Under the pieces are notes generated by a model, which was not told where the DNA came from, searched no databases, and saw only the letters and a list, made by a program, of their open reading frames with translations. From Planctellipticum sp942493135 (GTDB taxonomy: Bacteria > Planctomycetota > Planctomycetia > Planctomycetales > Planctomycetaceae): a stretch of 64,000 nucleotides of DNA. The stretch covers positions 6,076,001 through 6,140,000 of the forward strand of contig OW818684.1 of NCBI GenBank assembly GCA_942493135.1. The letters are read 5' to 3'. Shown one piece after another: positions 18,202 to 26,685 of this stretch (position 1 is its first letter; every line of letters begins with the position of its first letter). Made by a program: the position numbers and the translations under genes.

Positions 18202-19191
18202 ATGCCCTCACATCGACAACCAGTGCTCGTGACTGGTGCCGGGGGCTTCATCGGCAGCCACCTCGTAGAATTGTTGTTGCAGGAGGGGTGTCGGGTGCGG
18301 GCCCTTCTCCGATACACGTCCCGTGCGGGGCTCGGCGATCTGGCCGATACCGCGGTGCGCGGTCATGAGAACCTGGAGATTTGCCACGGCGATATCCGCG
18401 TGGCGGCCGATGTGTTGCGCGCGGCCGAGGGGTGTCACTGGATATTTCATCTCGCCGCGTTGATCGGCATTCCCTACAGTTATGTGTCGCCGACATCCTA
18501 TGTCGACGTAAACGTCGTCGGGACCCTGAACGTCCTCGAAGCCGCCCGCCGACTGGGGGTCGAACGTACGATCGTCGCTTCCTCGAGCGAGGTTTACGGC
18601 TCTGCTCGTGCTCCCTCCATTGATGAAGAGCACCCCCTCTCCGCTCAATCGCCCTATGCGGCGAGCAAGATTGGGGCGGATCAACTCGCGTTGAGTTATC
18701 ACCGGAGCTTCGGACTTCCGGTGTGGATCGTGCGTCCGTTTAACACGTTCGGCCCCCGGCAAAGCCTGCGAGCGTTGATTCCCACGATCTGCTCCCAGGC
18801 TGTATTCCGGGGATCGCTGCGTCTGGGCAGCCTCGCGCCCATTCGCGATTTTCTGTTCGTTCAAGATACTGCTGCCGGCTTCCTGGCGCTGGCGCGGGCG
18901 GACTCGCTCGTCGGGCACGTCGCCAACCTGGCCACGGGACGGGGTGTCCGCGTCTCGGAGCTGGTCGACCTGGTTCGAGAGATGGTCGGTGCTGAGTTGC
19001 CGGTTGAGGTCGATCAGGAACGGGTCCGTCCGGACGGCAGCGAGGTCGATCGCCTGATTGGAAACGCCGCGAAAGCTTGCGCACAGGCAGGGTGGGTGCC
19101 ACAGACGACACTTGAGGACGGCCTGACGCGGACGCTGCAGTGGGTCAGATCGCATTTCTCTGCCCGCGACGTGGAGGCCTATCACCGATGA
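18202..19191 (+). CDS. LegB-like NAD-dependent nucleotide-sugar 4,6-dehydratase
   Basis: A 329-residue extended short-chain dehydrogenase. The NAD-binding TGAGGFIGSHL lies at about residues 12-22; the catalytic SSSEVYG and YAASK are present. Segments such as HLAALIGIPYSYVSPTSYVD, SPYAASKIGADQLALSY and RPFNTFGPRQS match the LegB subgroup, which dehydrates UDP- or GDP-GlcNAc to the 4-keto-6-deoxy sugar on the way to legionaminic acid-type or 6-deoxy amino sugars. That substrate is inferred from subgroup resemblance only; no NeuB-type synthase is in the window. The stop overlaps the next start (ATGA), so it is coupled to the nucleotidyltransferase. Confidence 0.86.
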   Translation: MPSHRQPVLVTGAGGFIGSHLVELLLQEGCRVRALLRYTSRAGLGDLADTAVRGHENLEICHGDIRVAADVLRAAEGCHWIFHLAALIGIPYSYVSPTSYVDVNVVGTLNVLEAARRLGVERTIVASSSEVYGSARAPSIDEEHPLSAQSPYAASKIGADQLALSYHRSFGLPVWIVRPFNTFGPRQSLRALIPTICSQAVFRGSLRLGSLAPIRDFLFVQDTAAGFLALARADSLVGHVANLATGRGVRVSELVDLVREMVGAELPVEVDQERVRPDGSEVDRLIGNAAKACAQAGWVPQTTLEDGLTRTLQWVRSHFSARDVEAYHR

Positions 19192-19910
19192 GAGCTGTGA
19201 TCCTGGCCGGCGGGCGGGGAACGCGAATGAGCCCTTATACGTCGGTCATCCCCAAGCCGTTGCTGCCCGTCGGGCAGACGCCGATCCTGGAGCTCGTCCT
19301 GCGCCATCTGGCTGAGCACGGGATCACGCGAGCCACGCTGGCGCTGGGGTACATGAGCCGCTACTTCAGGTCGTTCCTGCGGAACAACGACGAGATCACC
19401 GGTCTGGTGGAGATCGACTGTGTCGAGGAGTCCCGCCCCATGGGGACCGCCGGCGCGATCAAGTCGATCGCCGGCCTCGACGAGACATTCCTGGTAATGA
19501 ATGGAGATATCCTCACCGACCTGGACGTGAACGCCTTGTATGAATGGCATCGGCAGCAGGGGGCCGTGCTGACGATCGCCACGCATAACCAGCCTGTGCG
19601 CCTCGACTTTGGAATCGTGAAAACTGGCGCAGACGGATCTGTCGTGGACTACATCGAGAAACCGACGCTGTACCATCCGGTGAGCATGGGGATCTATCTC
19701 TACGAGCCCTGCGTCCTGAACTGGATCGGTGTTGATGAACGCCTTGACTTTCCGGATCTGGTTCTGCGACTGGTCCGGGATGGCAGGAAGGTGAGCACCT
19801 TCGCGACAGACTCGTTGTGGATGGATCTGGGGCGACACGAAGATTTTCAGCGGGCGAACGACCTTTTCGGAGACGCTGGAGCCGGTTTGCTCCTTAGAAA
19901 GGCGGCTTGA
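19188..19910 (+). CDS. Sugar-1-phosphate nucleotidyltransferase
   Basis: A 240-residue NTP_transferase protein that activates a sugar-1-phosphate with an NTP. The signature LAGGRGTRMSPYTSVIPKPL is at the N-terminus; MGTAGAIKSI and MNGDILTDLD (metal-binding Asp) follow, and IEKPTL and SMGIYLYEP are typical of the family. It is shorter than RmlA/GalU and resembles mannose-1-phosphate guanylyltransferase-like proteins and the PtmE/LegF-type cytidylyl/guanylyltransferases. The start at 19188 overlaps the LegB-like stop; an in-frame start at 19140 would sit inside that gene. It probably supplies the substrate for the adjacent dehydratase. Confidence 0.88.
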   Translation: MRAVILAGGRGTRMSPYTSVIPKPLLPVGQTPILELVLRHLAEHGITRATLALGYMSRYFRSFLRNNDEITGLVEIDCVEESRPMGTAGAIKSIAGLDETFLVMNGDILTDLDVNALYEWHRQQGAVLTIATHNQPVRLDFGIVKTGADGSVVDYIEKPTLYHPVSMGIYLYEPCVLNWIGVDERLDFPDLVLRLVRDGRKVSTFATDSLWMDLGRHEDFQRANDLFGDAGAGLLLRKAA

Positions 19911-19911
19911 A

Positions 19912-20856
19912 TTGCCTCGTTGCCTGGTTGTGGCGGGTCGATCGTTTCTGGGGCGGCATGTCGTCGAACGGCTGCGCAGCGCCGGCTGCGAAGTTCTGAT
20001 CACATCACGCCAGCCGGCTTCGGATTTATTTCGTGTCTGCGACCTGTTGCGGGCCCCTGACCTCGACGGCCTTCTGGCCGACAGCCACCCGGACTGGGCC
20101 ATTTCACTGGCGGGGATACCGCGCCACGAACCGGACGCTGCGGATCGACTGCACGTTGATGGAACACGGAATCTGCTGGAAGCCGTTGCCCGCGAGCGAC
20201 CGCAGGTCCGACTTATGCTGATGGGAAGTGCTGCCGAGTACGGTTGTGTCGGCGAAGACCAGTTGCCGATTGGCGAGGACTGCCAGGCCGGTCCGCGCTC
20301 CCAGTTTGGCGAATCAAAGTGTGCGCAGACCCGAGTTGCCCGGGACGAAGCGATTCGCTACGGCCTCGACATTGTTTCGCTGCGGCCGTTCAACATGATT
20401 GGACCGGGACAACCCGAGCACTATCTGGCGGGCTCGCTGATCAGACGCCTGCTGGCTCAGGGGCAGGGGGGCACTCGCGTCGCCATTTCCGTGACCAACG
20501 GAAGTTCTACGCGAGACTTCGTCGACGTGCGCGATGTGGCCGATGCCGTTGTCGATGTCGTTCAGAAACTTCCTCCCCATCCGGGTAGGGTCCGCGTTTT
20601 CAATGTCTGTACGGGGCAGGAGACTTCAGTCCGACAGTTGGCGCAGCACCTGTGCCACATCGCCGGCGGTTGCGATGTCGTAGATGCCGAGAACTCGTCG
20701 TCGGAAGAGATCGACCGTAGCTGCGGTGATCCACGGAAGCTGGAAGGTGCTGTGGGCTGGCGACCTTCGATCGACTGGCAGGAGAGCGTTCGAGACGCCT
20801 GGCTTGAGAAAGTTGGCGTTCCTGGATCCGCAAAGAGTGTCCGCCCGGCCGCGTAG
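19912..20856 (+). CDS. NAD-dependent epimerase/reductase (GDP-4-keto-6-deoxyhexose reductase-like)
   Basis: A 314-residue extended SDR resembling GDP-6-deoxy-D-lyxo-4-hexulose reductases. The nucleotide-binding loop is AGRSFLGRHVVERL, the catalytic Ser is in MGSAAEYG, and the conserved RPFNMIGPGQPEHYL and STRDFVDVRDVADA segments are present. The usual YxxxK is FGESK, so the general-base Tyr is replaced by Phe; function may be altered or another residue may serve. TTG start at 19912, one base after the previous stop, with AAAGG upstream. It likely reduces or epimerises the 4-keto sugar made by the neighbouring LegB-like enzyme. Confidence 0.8.
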   Translation: MPRCLVVAGRSFLGRHVVERLRSAGCEVLITSRQPASDLFRVCDLLRAPDLDGLLADSHPDWAISLAGIPRHEPDAADRLHVDGTRNLLEAVARERPQVRLMLMGSAAEYGCVGEDQLPIGEDCQAGPRSQFGESKCAQTRVARDEAIRYGLDIVSLRPFNMIGPGQPEHYLAGSLIRRLLAQGQGGTRVAISVTNGSSTRDFVDVRDVADAVVDVVQKLPPHPGRVRVFNVCTGQETSVRQLAQHLCHIAGGCDVVDAENSSSEEIDRSCGDPRKLEGAVGWRPSIDWQESVRDAWLEKVGVPGSAKSVRPAA

Positions 20857-20864
20857 GGATTGCC

Positions 20865-21605
20865 ATGTATCGCTGGTATCCAGCAGTTGTGAAGGATCTA
20901 CTCATCCGCCGGGAGCAGCGGTCGCTTAGAGTGCAAAGCTGGCAATCGTTCCCGGCTGATCCTGTGAAGTCGGTCGCTGTTGTGGGCAATGCGGGATATC
21001 TCAGCGAGATCGACCAGGGGCTCTTGATCGACAGTCACGATCTGGTGATCCGGATGAACAATTTCCGGATTAGCGGATTTGAGGCTCAGGTCGGTCATCG
21101 GACGGATCTCTTCTTCACGAATTTCTTCACCGACATCTGCTACGACAGGCCGATGCTGCGGGAGGCGGATTTCATCGTGGCTTCGGTTCCCAACAACTTC
21201 CGCAAGTTCCGCCGACATGGGATCCATCATCGACATGCGGAGCACATCGCGGCCGGATTGCGGGCACTCCGCCGGACGGACGTCTTCGTTCCGGAATGGG
21301 AGCCCTTTTGCAACTGGGTGCGCCAGCGGGGCTGCGTCCCCTCCACGGGCCTGATGGCGATCAAGTTCGCGTTGGGGGTACTGAATTGCCAAAAACTCTA
21401 CCTCACCGGTTTTTCCTTCTTTCAGGGCCAGCCCCACTATTTTAACGATCGGCCCGCCTCGGCCCGGAATCACAACTTTGCTCACGAGCAACATTACCTC
21501 CACACGCTGCTGACGCCGCACGTGGCATCTGGCCGGGTGATAGTTGATTCGCACATGCAGGGCTCGTTGCAAATCCCGAGACGGAACCGGTCATCATGCG
21601 GGTAG
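20865..21605 (+). CDS. GT29 (sialyltransferase-like) glycosyltransferase
   Basis: A 246-residue protein with the landmarks of family GT29, best known from animal sialyltransferases. A sialylmotif-L-like block covers about residues 36-83 (SVAVVGNAGYLSEIDQG, then IDSHDLVIRMNN and a GFEAQVGHRTD segment). A motif-S-like block runs from PSTGLMAIKFAL to LTGFSFF (about 159-186), and a His-Glu pair near residue 207 could be motif VS. No signal anchor is present, so it acts in the cytoplasm. The donor may be a CMP-activated acidic sugar, but no CMP-sialic acid synthetase is visible. AGGG precedes the ATG; its end overlaps the next gene by 10 bases. Confidence 0.82.
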   Translation: MYRWYPAVVKDLLIRREQRSLRVQSWQSFPADPVKSVAVVGNAGYLSEIDQGLLIDSHDLVIRMNNFRISGFEAQVGHRTDLFFTNFFTDICYDRPMLREADFIVASVPNNFRKFRRHGIHHRHAEHIAAGLRALRRTDVFVPEWEPFCNWVRQRGCVPSTGLMAIKFALGVLNCQKLYLTGFSFFQGQPHYFNDRPASARNHNFAHEQHYLHTLLTPHVASGRVIVDSHMQGSLQIPRRNRSSCG

Positions 21606-22795
21606 CTCTCGTGCTCGACCGCTTCGACGCCCGTCACGGCGGGCTGGAACACTGGGCTTTCCAGTTGGCCGTCTGGCTGATCCACCGCGGCCACGAAGTG
21701 CATATCGTCGCGGCGGAGTGCGACAACGGGCTGGCGAACGGATCACTGATTCTACATTCGGTTGGCGCTGCAGAGTCGCGACTGGTTCTGGCCGACAGAA
21801 TGGAGCGGTGTTTGAGGCAACTGCCGGTCGACGTGATCCACGATCTGGGAAGCGGGTGGTACTACGATATTCTTCAGCCGCAATTTGGTACAAAGTTGGC
21901 CGACCATCGCGGCAACCTGCGGTCGCTCCCCTGGTTCAAGCGTCCGACGTACTTGTGGAAGCGGGAGCATCGATCCCGGCTACGCGACGCTCGCGAACTG
22001 GAACGACGCCAGTATGCTCGGTCGCGCGGCCACGTCATAGCCGTGTCCCAAATGACATATGCCGACCTGAAGCGATTCCATCAGGTTCCGCCCGAACGGA
22101 TGACCGTCATTCACAACGGCGTCGATCCGAATCGGTTTTCACCCGAGATCTTGGATCCGCTCCGCGATTCGTTGCGTCGGATGCTGGGTGTTGACGATCG
22201 GGTCGTACTGTTGTTCGCGGGACACAATTTTCGCCTGAAGGGCCTGGAAACTGTGATTCGCGCCATCAAATTGACCGGCGACCGGCAGTTGCACCTGCTG
22301 GTGACCGGACGCGAAGCGAGCGGAAAGTGGGAGCGGCTGGCGGATCGAATTGGAGTCGGCCGGCAAGTCACGTTTTGTGGATTCGTACCGCAGGTCGAAC
22401 TCTACTTTGCCAGTGCTGATGCGTTTGTCCAACCGACGTTCTATGACCCCTGCAGCCTGGTAGCTCTGGAAGCCGCCGCCCGTGGCTTGCCGGTGGTGAC
22501 CAGTCGCTATAACGGGGCCGCGGAGTTGTTCTCGCACGGGAAGAACGGATTTGTGGTGCGGAATCCGGCGGATCCCGCAGAACTGGCCGGAGTTCTGCGG
22601 ACTCTGCTCTCCGGCGAGAACCGGCGCAGACTGGCCATTGCGGCCCGGGATGTGGCAATGCGCAATACGGCCGATCAATGCTTCGAGCGGATTTTTCAGA
22701 TCTATCTTGAAAACGACAAGTCACATCGAGAGAGTAGCCGTAGAGTCCGAGAACCGGTTCCTGAACCGGCGGAGGATCGGGTATGCCTCGACTGA
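21596..22795 (+). CDS. Family 4 glycosyltransferase (WaaG-like)
   Basis: A 399-residue GT-B retaining glycosyltransferase. N-terminal acceptor domain starts MRVALVLDRFDARHGGLEHW; the C-terminal donor domain has VIHNGVDPNRFSPE, LLFAGHNFRLKGLETVI and the EX7E-type region around FYDPCSLVALEAAARGLPVV. The layout resembles WaaG-type lipopolysaccharide-core glucosyltransferases. It overlaps the GT29 gene by 10 bases and the next GT gene by 13, so the three are one transcription unit. Donor and acceptor are unknown. The last 25 residues are a charged tail not expected in the family and may result from the overlap. Confidence 0.9.
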   Translation: MRVALVLDRFDARHGGLEHWAFQLAVWLIHRGHEVHIVAAECDNGLANGSLILHSVGAAESRLVLADRMERCLRQLPVDVIHDLGSGWYYDILQPQFGTKLADHRGNLRSLPWFKRPTYLWKREHRSRLRDARELERRQYARSRGHVIAVSQMTYADLKRFHQVPPERMTVIHNGVDPNRFSPEILDPLRDSLRRMLGVDDRVVLLFAGHNFRLKGLETVIRAIKLTGDRQLHLLVTGREASGKWERLADRIGVGRQVTFCGFVPQVELYFASADAFVQPTFYDPCSLVALEAAARGLPVVTSRYNGAAELFSHGKNGFVVRNPADPAELAGVLRTLLSGENRRRLAIAARDVAMRNTADQCFERIFQIYLENDKSHRESSRRVREPVPEPAEDRVCLD

Positions 22796-23877
22796 TGGGA
22801 TGTACTCACAGTCTGACTGATCCGGCAAGTCGCTTCCGGTTCCTGCAGTACGTCCCCCTCCTGGAAGCGGAGGGATGGGAGGTTTCTCATCGCCCAAACG
22901 TACCGTCTCGGTACCACAAACTGACGAGTTCGGTGCGTCTGGTGCAGTCGATTCAGCGCAAGGCCGCAGTCGCGATGCGGCGACTCTCAAGGCTGCGCGA
23001 CATTCGCGACTCCGCTCGATACGACATGGTCTTTCTGAACCGCGACTTGCTGGCCGGCCAATTGTGGTGGGAACAGCAACTGTACCGGAGAAATCCGCGA
23101 ATCGTCTTTGACTTTGACGACGCCGTCTACCTCGGTGAACAACGGAGCCGGCACATCGAGTGGATCTGCCGTCACGCGGCCTGGGTGACGGTGGGAAACG
23201 AAACCCTGGCGGCTTTCGCCCGGCAGTTCACGGATCGCCTCACCATCCTTCCGACGGTCGTCGACGTCAGCCGCTACGCCTGCCATCCGCACGAGAACAC
23301 GGATCGCCCCGTGCGGATCGGATGGATCGGGTCGGAGCTGTCGATTCAAGAGACGCTGTTTCCTTCGCTGGCGATGCTGGCGCGGCTGCAGCAACGACTG
23401 AACTTCGAGTTTGTCATCATTTCCGGCCCTGGTCCGGCGCCGCCGGAGTGCGGTTTGCGATGGGAGTCTGTCGCGTGGAGTCCTGAGGTCGAAGTCAACC
23501 TGTCCCGTCACATGGATATCGGCCTGATGCCGCTGGTTGACAACGAATTCCAGCGCGGGAAGTGCGGTCTGAAACTGCTACAGTACTTGGCCGCGGCAGT
23601 TCCTGCCGTCGCCACACCAATCGGAGTCAATTGCCAGATCATCCGCGATGGGCAAACGGGACTGCTGGCGGACTCCGAACAGAAGTGGGCCGAGGCGCTG
23701 GAGGCTCTCGTCGGGGACGCGAACTTGCGTCGTCGGCTCGGGTCGGCCGGTCGCGCCGTCTGCGAATCCCAATACTCGCTTCACGGCTGGTTCCCGGTGC
23801 TCAATCGGATCTGCACTTCGATCAGTGAGGCGCCCGAGAAAGCGGTGGCACGGTTTCTCAGTCGGGGTCGCGAGTGA
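22783..23877 (+). CDS. Family 1/4-type glycosyltransferase
   Basis: A 364-residue GT-B glycosyltransferase. N-terminal half includes FRFLQYVPLLEAEGW and the acidic FDFDDAVY; the C-terminal donor domain has RIGWIGSE, HMDIGLMPLVDNEFQRGKC and LKLLQYLAAAVPAVATPIG, typical of Glycos_transf_1/GT4 proteins of surface polysaccharide clusters. It starts inside the end of the previous gene (13-base overlap). It is convergent with the methyltransferase gene, with a 17-base gap and no obvious terminator between. Confidence 0.88.
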   Translation: MPRLMGCTHSLTDPASRFRFLQYVPLLEAEGWEVSHRPNVPSRYHKLTSSVRLVQSIQRKAAVAMRRLSRLRDIRDSARYDMVFLNRDLLAGQLWWEQQLYRRNPRIVFDFDDAVYLGEQRSRHIEWICRHAAWVTVGNETLAAFARQFTDRLTILPTVVDVSRYACHPHENTDRPVRIGWIGSELSIQETLFPSLAMLARLQQRLNFEFVIISGPGPAPPECGLRWESVAWSPEVEVNLSRHMDIGLMPLVDNEFQRGKCGLKLLQYLAAAVPAVATPIGVNCQIIRDGQTGLLADSEQKWAEALEALVGDANLRRRLGSAGRAVCESQYSLHGWFPVLNRICTSISEAPEKAVARFLSRGRE

Positions 23878-23894
23878 TGGACTGACGCCGGCGA

Positions 23895-24494
23895 TCAGGG
23901 TTTGACGGCCGACCCGATGATTCGGGGAGGGATCAGCAGTGAACAGACCTTGATGGCCTGCAGCCCCTCGAGCAAGACCTTCTCCATCGCCTGGGGAGAG
24001 AACCGCCAGTAGTCACTTGGGTAGTTATGGATCGGCAGAGTGATCGTCGCGGATTTCAAGTTGTCAAAGCGCCGACGCAGAAATCGCCCCAGTAGCGGGA
24101 TCCGTGTCAATGTGCGGAGCTGCGAATACAGTTCAAAGTCGGTGTAGCCCGGGACGCCCAGCACGATCAGAGCCCCTGGTCTCGCCACCCGTCGAATTTC
24201 ATTCAGAGTTTTCCAAAAATACTGGTCGTGTTCCAGCGTGGAGTTGCACAGGACCGTATCAAAGCAGGCATCCGGGAAACGATCCATTGCATTGGCATTG
24301 CCCTGCAGAATCTCAAAGCCGCCGTACGAGTAGGGGCCGTCGAGATTCAGCCCGATTCGCTCTGAAGCCGCGTTCAAGTACGGCAGGCACAGCAGTGTGT
24401 CCGCAGCGGGGACCGCACCGATTTCGAGCACGCGTCCGCCCGCTCCGCGTGAATGGCAGATTTTCTCAAATCTCTGAAAGACTTCAGGGTGCAT
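23895..24494 (-). CDS. Class I SAM-dependent methyltransferase
   Basis: A 199-residue Methyltransf_11-like protein. The SAM-binding glycine motif is VLEIGAVP near the N-terminus, followed by CFDTVLCNSTLEHDQYFWKT (motif II/III region) and GALIVLGVPGY; it ends with the YWRFSPQAMEKVL segment common in glycan-cluster methyltransferases. ATG at 24494 is the conservative start; a TTG at 24521 in the same frame is possible. It is the only minus-strand gene in the glycan cluster, divergent from the sulfotransferase across about 226 bp that should hold both promoters. It may methylate a sugar; this is inferred from context. Confidence 0.78.
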   Translation of the reverse strand: MHPEVFQRFEKICHSRGAGGRVLEIGAVPAADTLLCLPYLNAASERIGLNLDGPYSYGGFEILQGNANAMDRFPDACFDTVLCNSTLEHDQYFWKTLNEIRRVARPGALIVLGVPGYTDFELYSQLRTLTRIPLLGRFLRRRFDNLKSATITLPIHNYPSDYWRFSPQAMEKVLLEGLQAIKVCSLLIPPRIIGSAVKP

Positions 24495-24720
24495 GGCAAA
24501 CCACTTGACAGTGGAGAACAATCGGGCCGGGAGTATAGGCTTCGTCTCTGGTTTCCCGCTATTGAAGTCTTCAGGCGTATGCGTCTTGACCGGTACGACG
24601 AAATTGGATAACCCCTGCCCTAAGAGGAGCCGTTTCGCTGTAATTCCGGGATCTGTCGTGTCAGCAGACGCGATTCCTTTGAAAACTGAGCACGATTTGG
24701 ATACCCGTACGGGGCCATCA

Positions 24721-25668
24721 ATGACCAATGCCACCAGTCCCCTGGGAGCCGTGCGAGAGGACTTCCGCTCGATGGGGGCACCGGTTGTCGTCTTCTGTAA
24801 GTCGCATTCGGGGAGTCGGCTGCTGGCGCAAATGATCGAAGGCGCCGGGATCGACATGGGGGCCCATCAGAACGAGTCGTCCGACTCCCTCGATCTGCTC
24901 CGTCTGGTCCAGCATCTTGTGGAGCGTTATTACCCCGACTATGGGGCGCTGTGGGATCGAGAGGCCGGCGATCCTGAACTGGCGTTGACCGCAGAGTTGA
25001 TCCGCGAAGTGTTTGCGGATCACCTGCGGGACTCGTGGAGGCCGGGCGCCCGGTGGGGCTGGAAGCTCTGCGAATCGCTTTACATCCTGCCCGTGATTGA
25101 TTTCCTCTTTCCCGAGGCGCGATACATCCATCTGATCCGAGATGGTCGCGATGTCGCTTTCTGCGACCATACGCCCGCCGATACTCCGTTCTGGAAGAAG
25201 ATCTATTTCAATACGGACCGGATGGCGGTCTGGCGGAGTTACCGTCTCAATCACCAGGATTACCATCGTCGCAGCCACCTGTTCAACGCCCTGCACTGGG
25301 TCAACAGCGTCCGCGTCGGACGGGATTACGGGGAAATGCTGCGCGACAGGTACCTCGAAGTACGCTACGAGGAATTGTGCGGCGATTTCCGCTCGCAGGC
25401 TCAAAGGATTCTCACTCACATTGGCGGCTCCAGCAATTCGGGAGTTGTCGACCGTCTCGAATCGAGTGTTTACTCCGGATCCATCGGGAAGCATCGGCTG
25501 CAGCCGCGATCCAAGGTGCGCGAGGTCGTGCAGATCGAGAAAACGCTCCTGCTGGAGCTGGGATATCTTGACGCGGATCCGTTCCTGGGCCCCTCGCGGT
25601 CCTTCCCGCGGCGGATTCGCGCCCTTTTCGCGGACTGGAAGCGCCCCCTCACTGACGCAGTTCATTGA
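24721..25668 (+). CDS. PAPS-dependent sulfotransferase
   Basis: A 315-residue sulfotransferase-family protein that would move sulfate from PAPS to a hydroxyl or amine, here most likely on a glycan. The 5'-phosphosulfate loop is CKSHSGSRLLAQMI (about residues 24-37) and the 3'-phosphate site is HLIRDGRDVAF (about 139-149). No signal peptide. ATG 24721 is chosen; the frame is open upstream to 24493 but that sequence is not family-like. The next gene starts directly after its stop, so it forms an operon with the two GT9 genes. Confidence 0.86.
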   Translation: MTNATSPLGAVREDFRSMGAPVVVFCKSHSGSRLLAQMIEGAGIDMGAHQNESSDSLDLLRLVQHLVERYYPDYGALWDREAGDPELALTAELIREVFADHLRDSWRPGARWGWKLCESLYILPVIDFLFPEARYIHLIRDGRDVAFCDHTPADTPFWKKIYFNTDRMAVWRSYRLNHQDYHRRSHLFNALHWVNSVRVGRDYGEMLRDRYLEVRYEELCGDFRSQAQRILTHIGGSSNSGVVDRLESSVYSGSIGKHRLQPRSKVREVVQIEKTLLLELGYLDADPFLGPSRSFPRRIRALFADWKRPLTDAVH

Positions 25669-26685
25669 ATGGGCACCTTGCTCCCCCGCATGCTCGTCAC
25701 ACGGATCGGCGCCCTCGGCGACGTGTGCATGATGATTCCCATCGTCTGCGAGCTGGAAAAGTCCTTCGAAGTCGACTGGCTGATTCGTGATTGTTACGAA
25801 TCTGTAGTCCGGAGTTTCCCTCAGCTTCGCTGTCGCACGATCGGTGTCAATTCCGCGCCCGGCGATGTTTTCGCCCCGGACGATCCGCTGATCGCCCGCC
25901 TGCGCGCCTGCCATTACGACTATTGCCTCGACTTCTCGCATTGGCCCGTCGTCAGCGATCTGGTTTCACATCTTTCGAACATTCCGGTCCGCGCAATCAC
26001 TCGAGATCCACAGCAGGATGCGCTGCTGGCGGTCAACCCGCTGGGGCTGAACCTGGAACAGTCATTCAACTGCGTCGTCGATGTCGATCCGACGATGCAT
26101 CAGGTGGACAAATGGCGAGAGTTGATCCGCGGGTGTTGCGGAATCGAGATCGGGCTCAACTGGCCGCTTCCTCCACAGCGCCGCCCCGGCAACGCGTTGC
26201 GAATCTTTGTTCATCCGCACGCCGGAAAATTGAACAAGATCTGGCCGCCCGGTCGATTCGCTGCGGTCCTGTCGACTCTGGCACGGCGGCGGCCGGTTCA
26301 TTGTGTCATCCACAAGGCCCGTGGCTCGCTGGCACGTGCGGTGCGGTGGCGGCTGCTGTTTTCACGCGGCACCACCGAGGTGGCGCCGATGGATTCCTCG
26401 TTCGGCACACTGCGTCAGCAATTGCAGCTGGCGGACCTGGCAATCGGTTGCGACAGCGGCCCAATGCACTTCGCGTCCCTGCTGGGGACCGCTACGCTGG
26501 TTGTCTACGGCCCCTACCGCCCGAACGAATTCAGCCCGCTGTGGCGAACCGCCGCCGTCGTTCCCGAACAGTGTGGTGATCCCGTTTCCGCGATTCCCGC
26601 CAGCAGGGTCCAGGCACACCTGGAAACGCTGGTTGCGCAGCTCGAATCGGCAGAAGAAGTTCAGGGATACCCAAAACTGCCATGA
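25669..26685 (+). CDS. Family 9 glycosyltransferase (heptosyltransferase-like)
   Basis: A 338-residue GT-B enzyme of the ADP-heptose:LPS heptosyltransferase family. Markers are RIGALGDVCMMIPI at the N-terminus, a VHPHAGKLNKIWPPGRF donor-loop segment, and CDSGPMHFASLLGT followed by VVYGPYRPNEFSP near the C-terminus. It probably adds a heptose or similar sugar to a lipid-linked core at the inner face of the membrane. It starts one base after the sulfotransferase stop and overlaps the next GT9 gene by four bases. Confidence 0.9.
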   Translation: MGTLLPRMLVTRIGALGDVCMMIPIVCELEKSFEVDWLIRDCYESVVRSFPQLRCRTIGVNSAPGDVFAPDDPLIARLRACHYDYCLDFSHWPVVSDLVSHLSNIPVRAITRDPQQDALLAVNPLGLNLEQSFNCVVDVDPTMHQVDKWRELIRGCCGIEIGLNWPLPPQRRPGNALRIFVHPHAGKLNKIWPPGRFAAVLSTLARRRPVHCVIHKARGSLARAVRWRLLFSRGTTEVAPMDSSFGTLRQQLQLADLAIGCDSGPMHFASLLGTATLVVYGPYRPNEFSPLWRTAAVVPEQCGDPVSAIPASRVQAHLETLVAQLESAEEVQGYPKLP

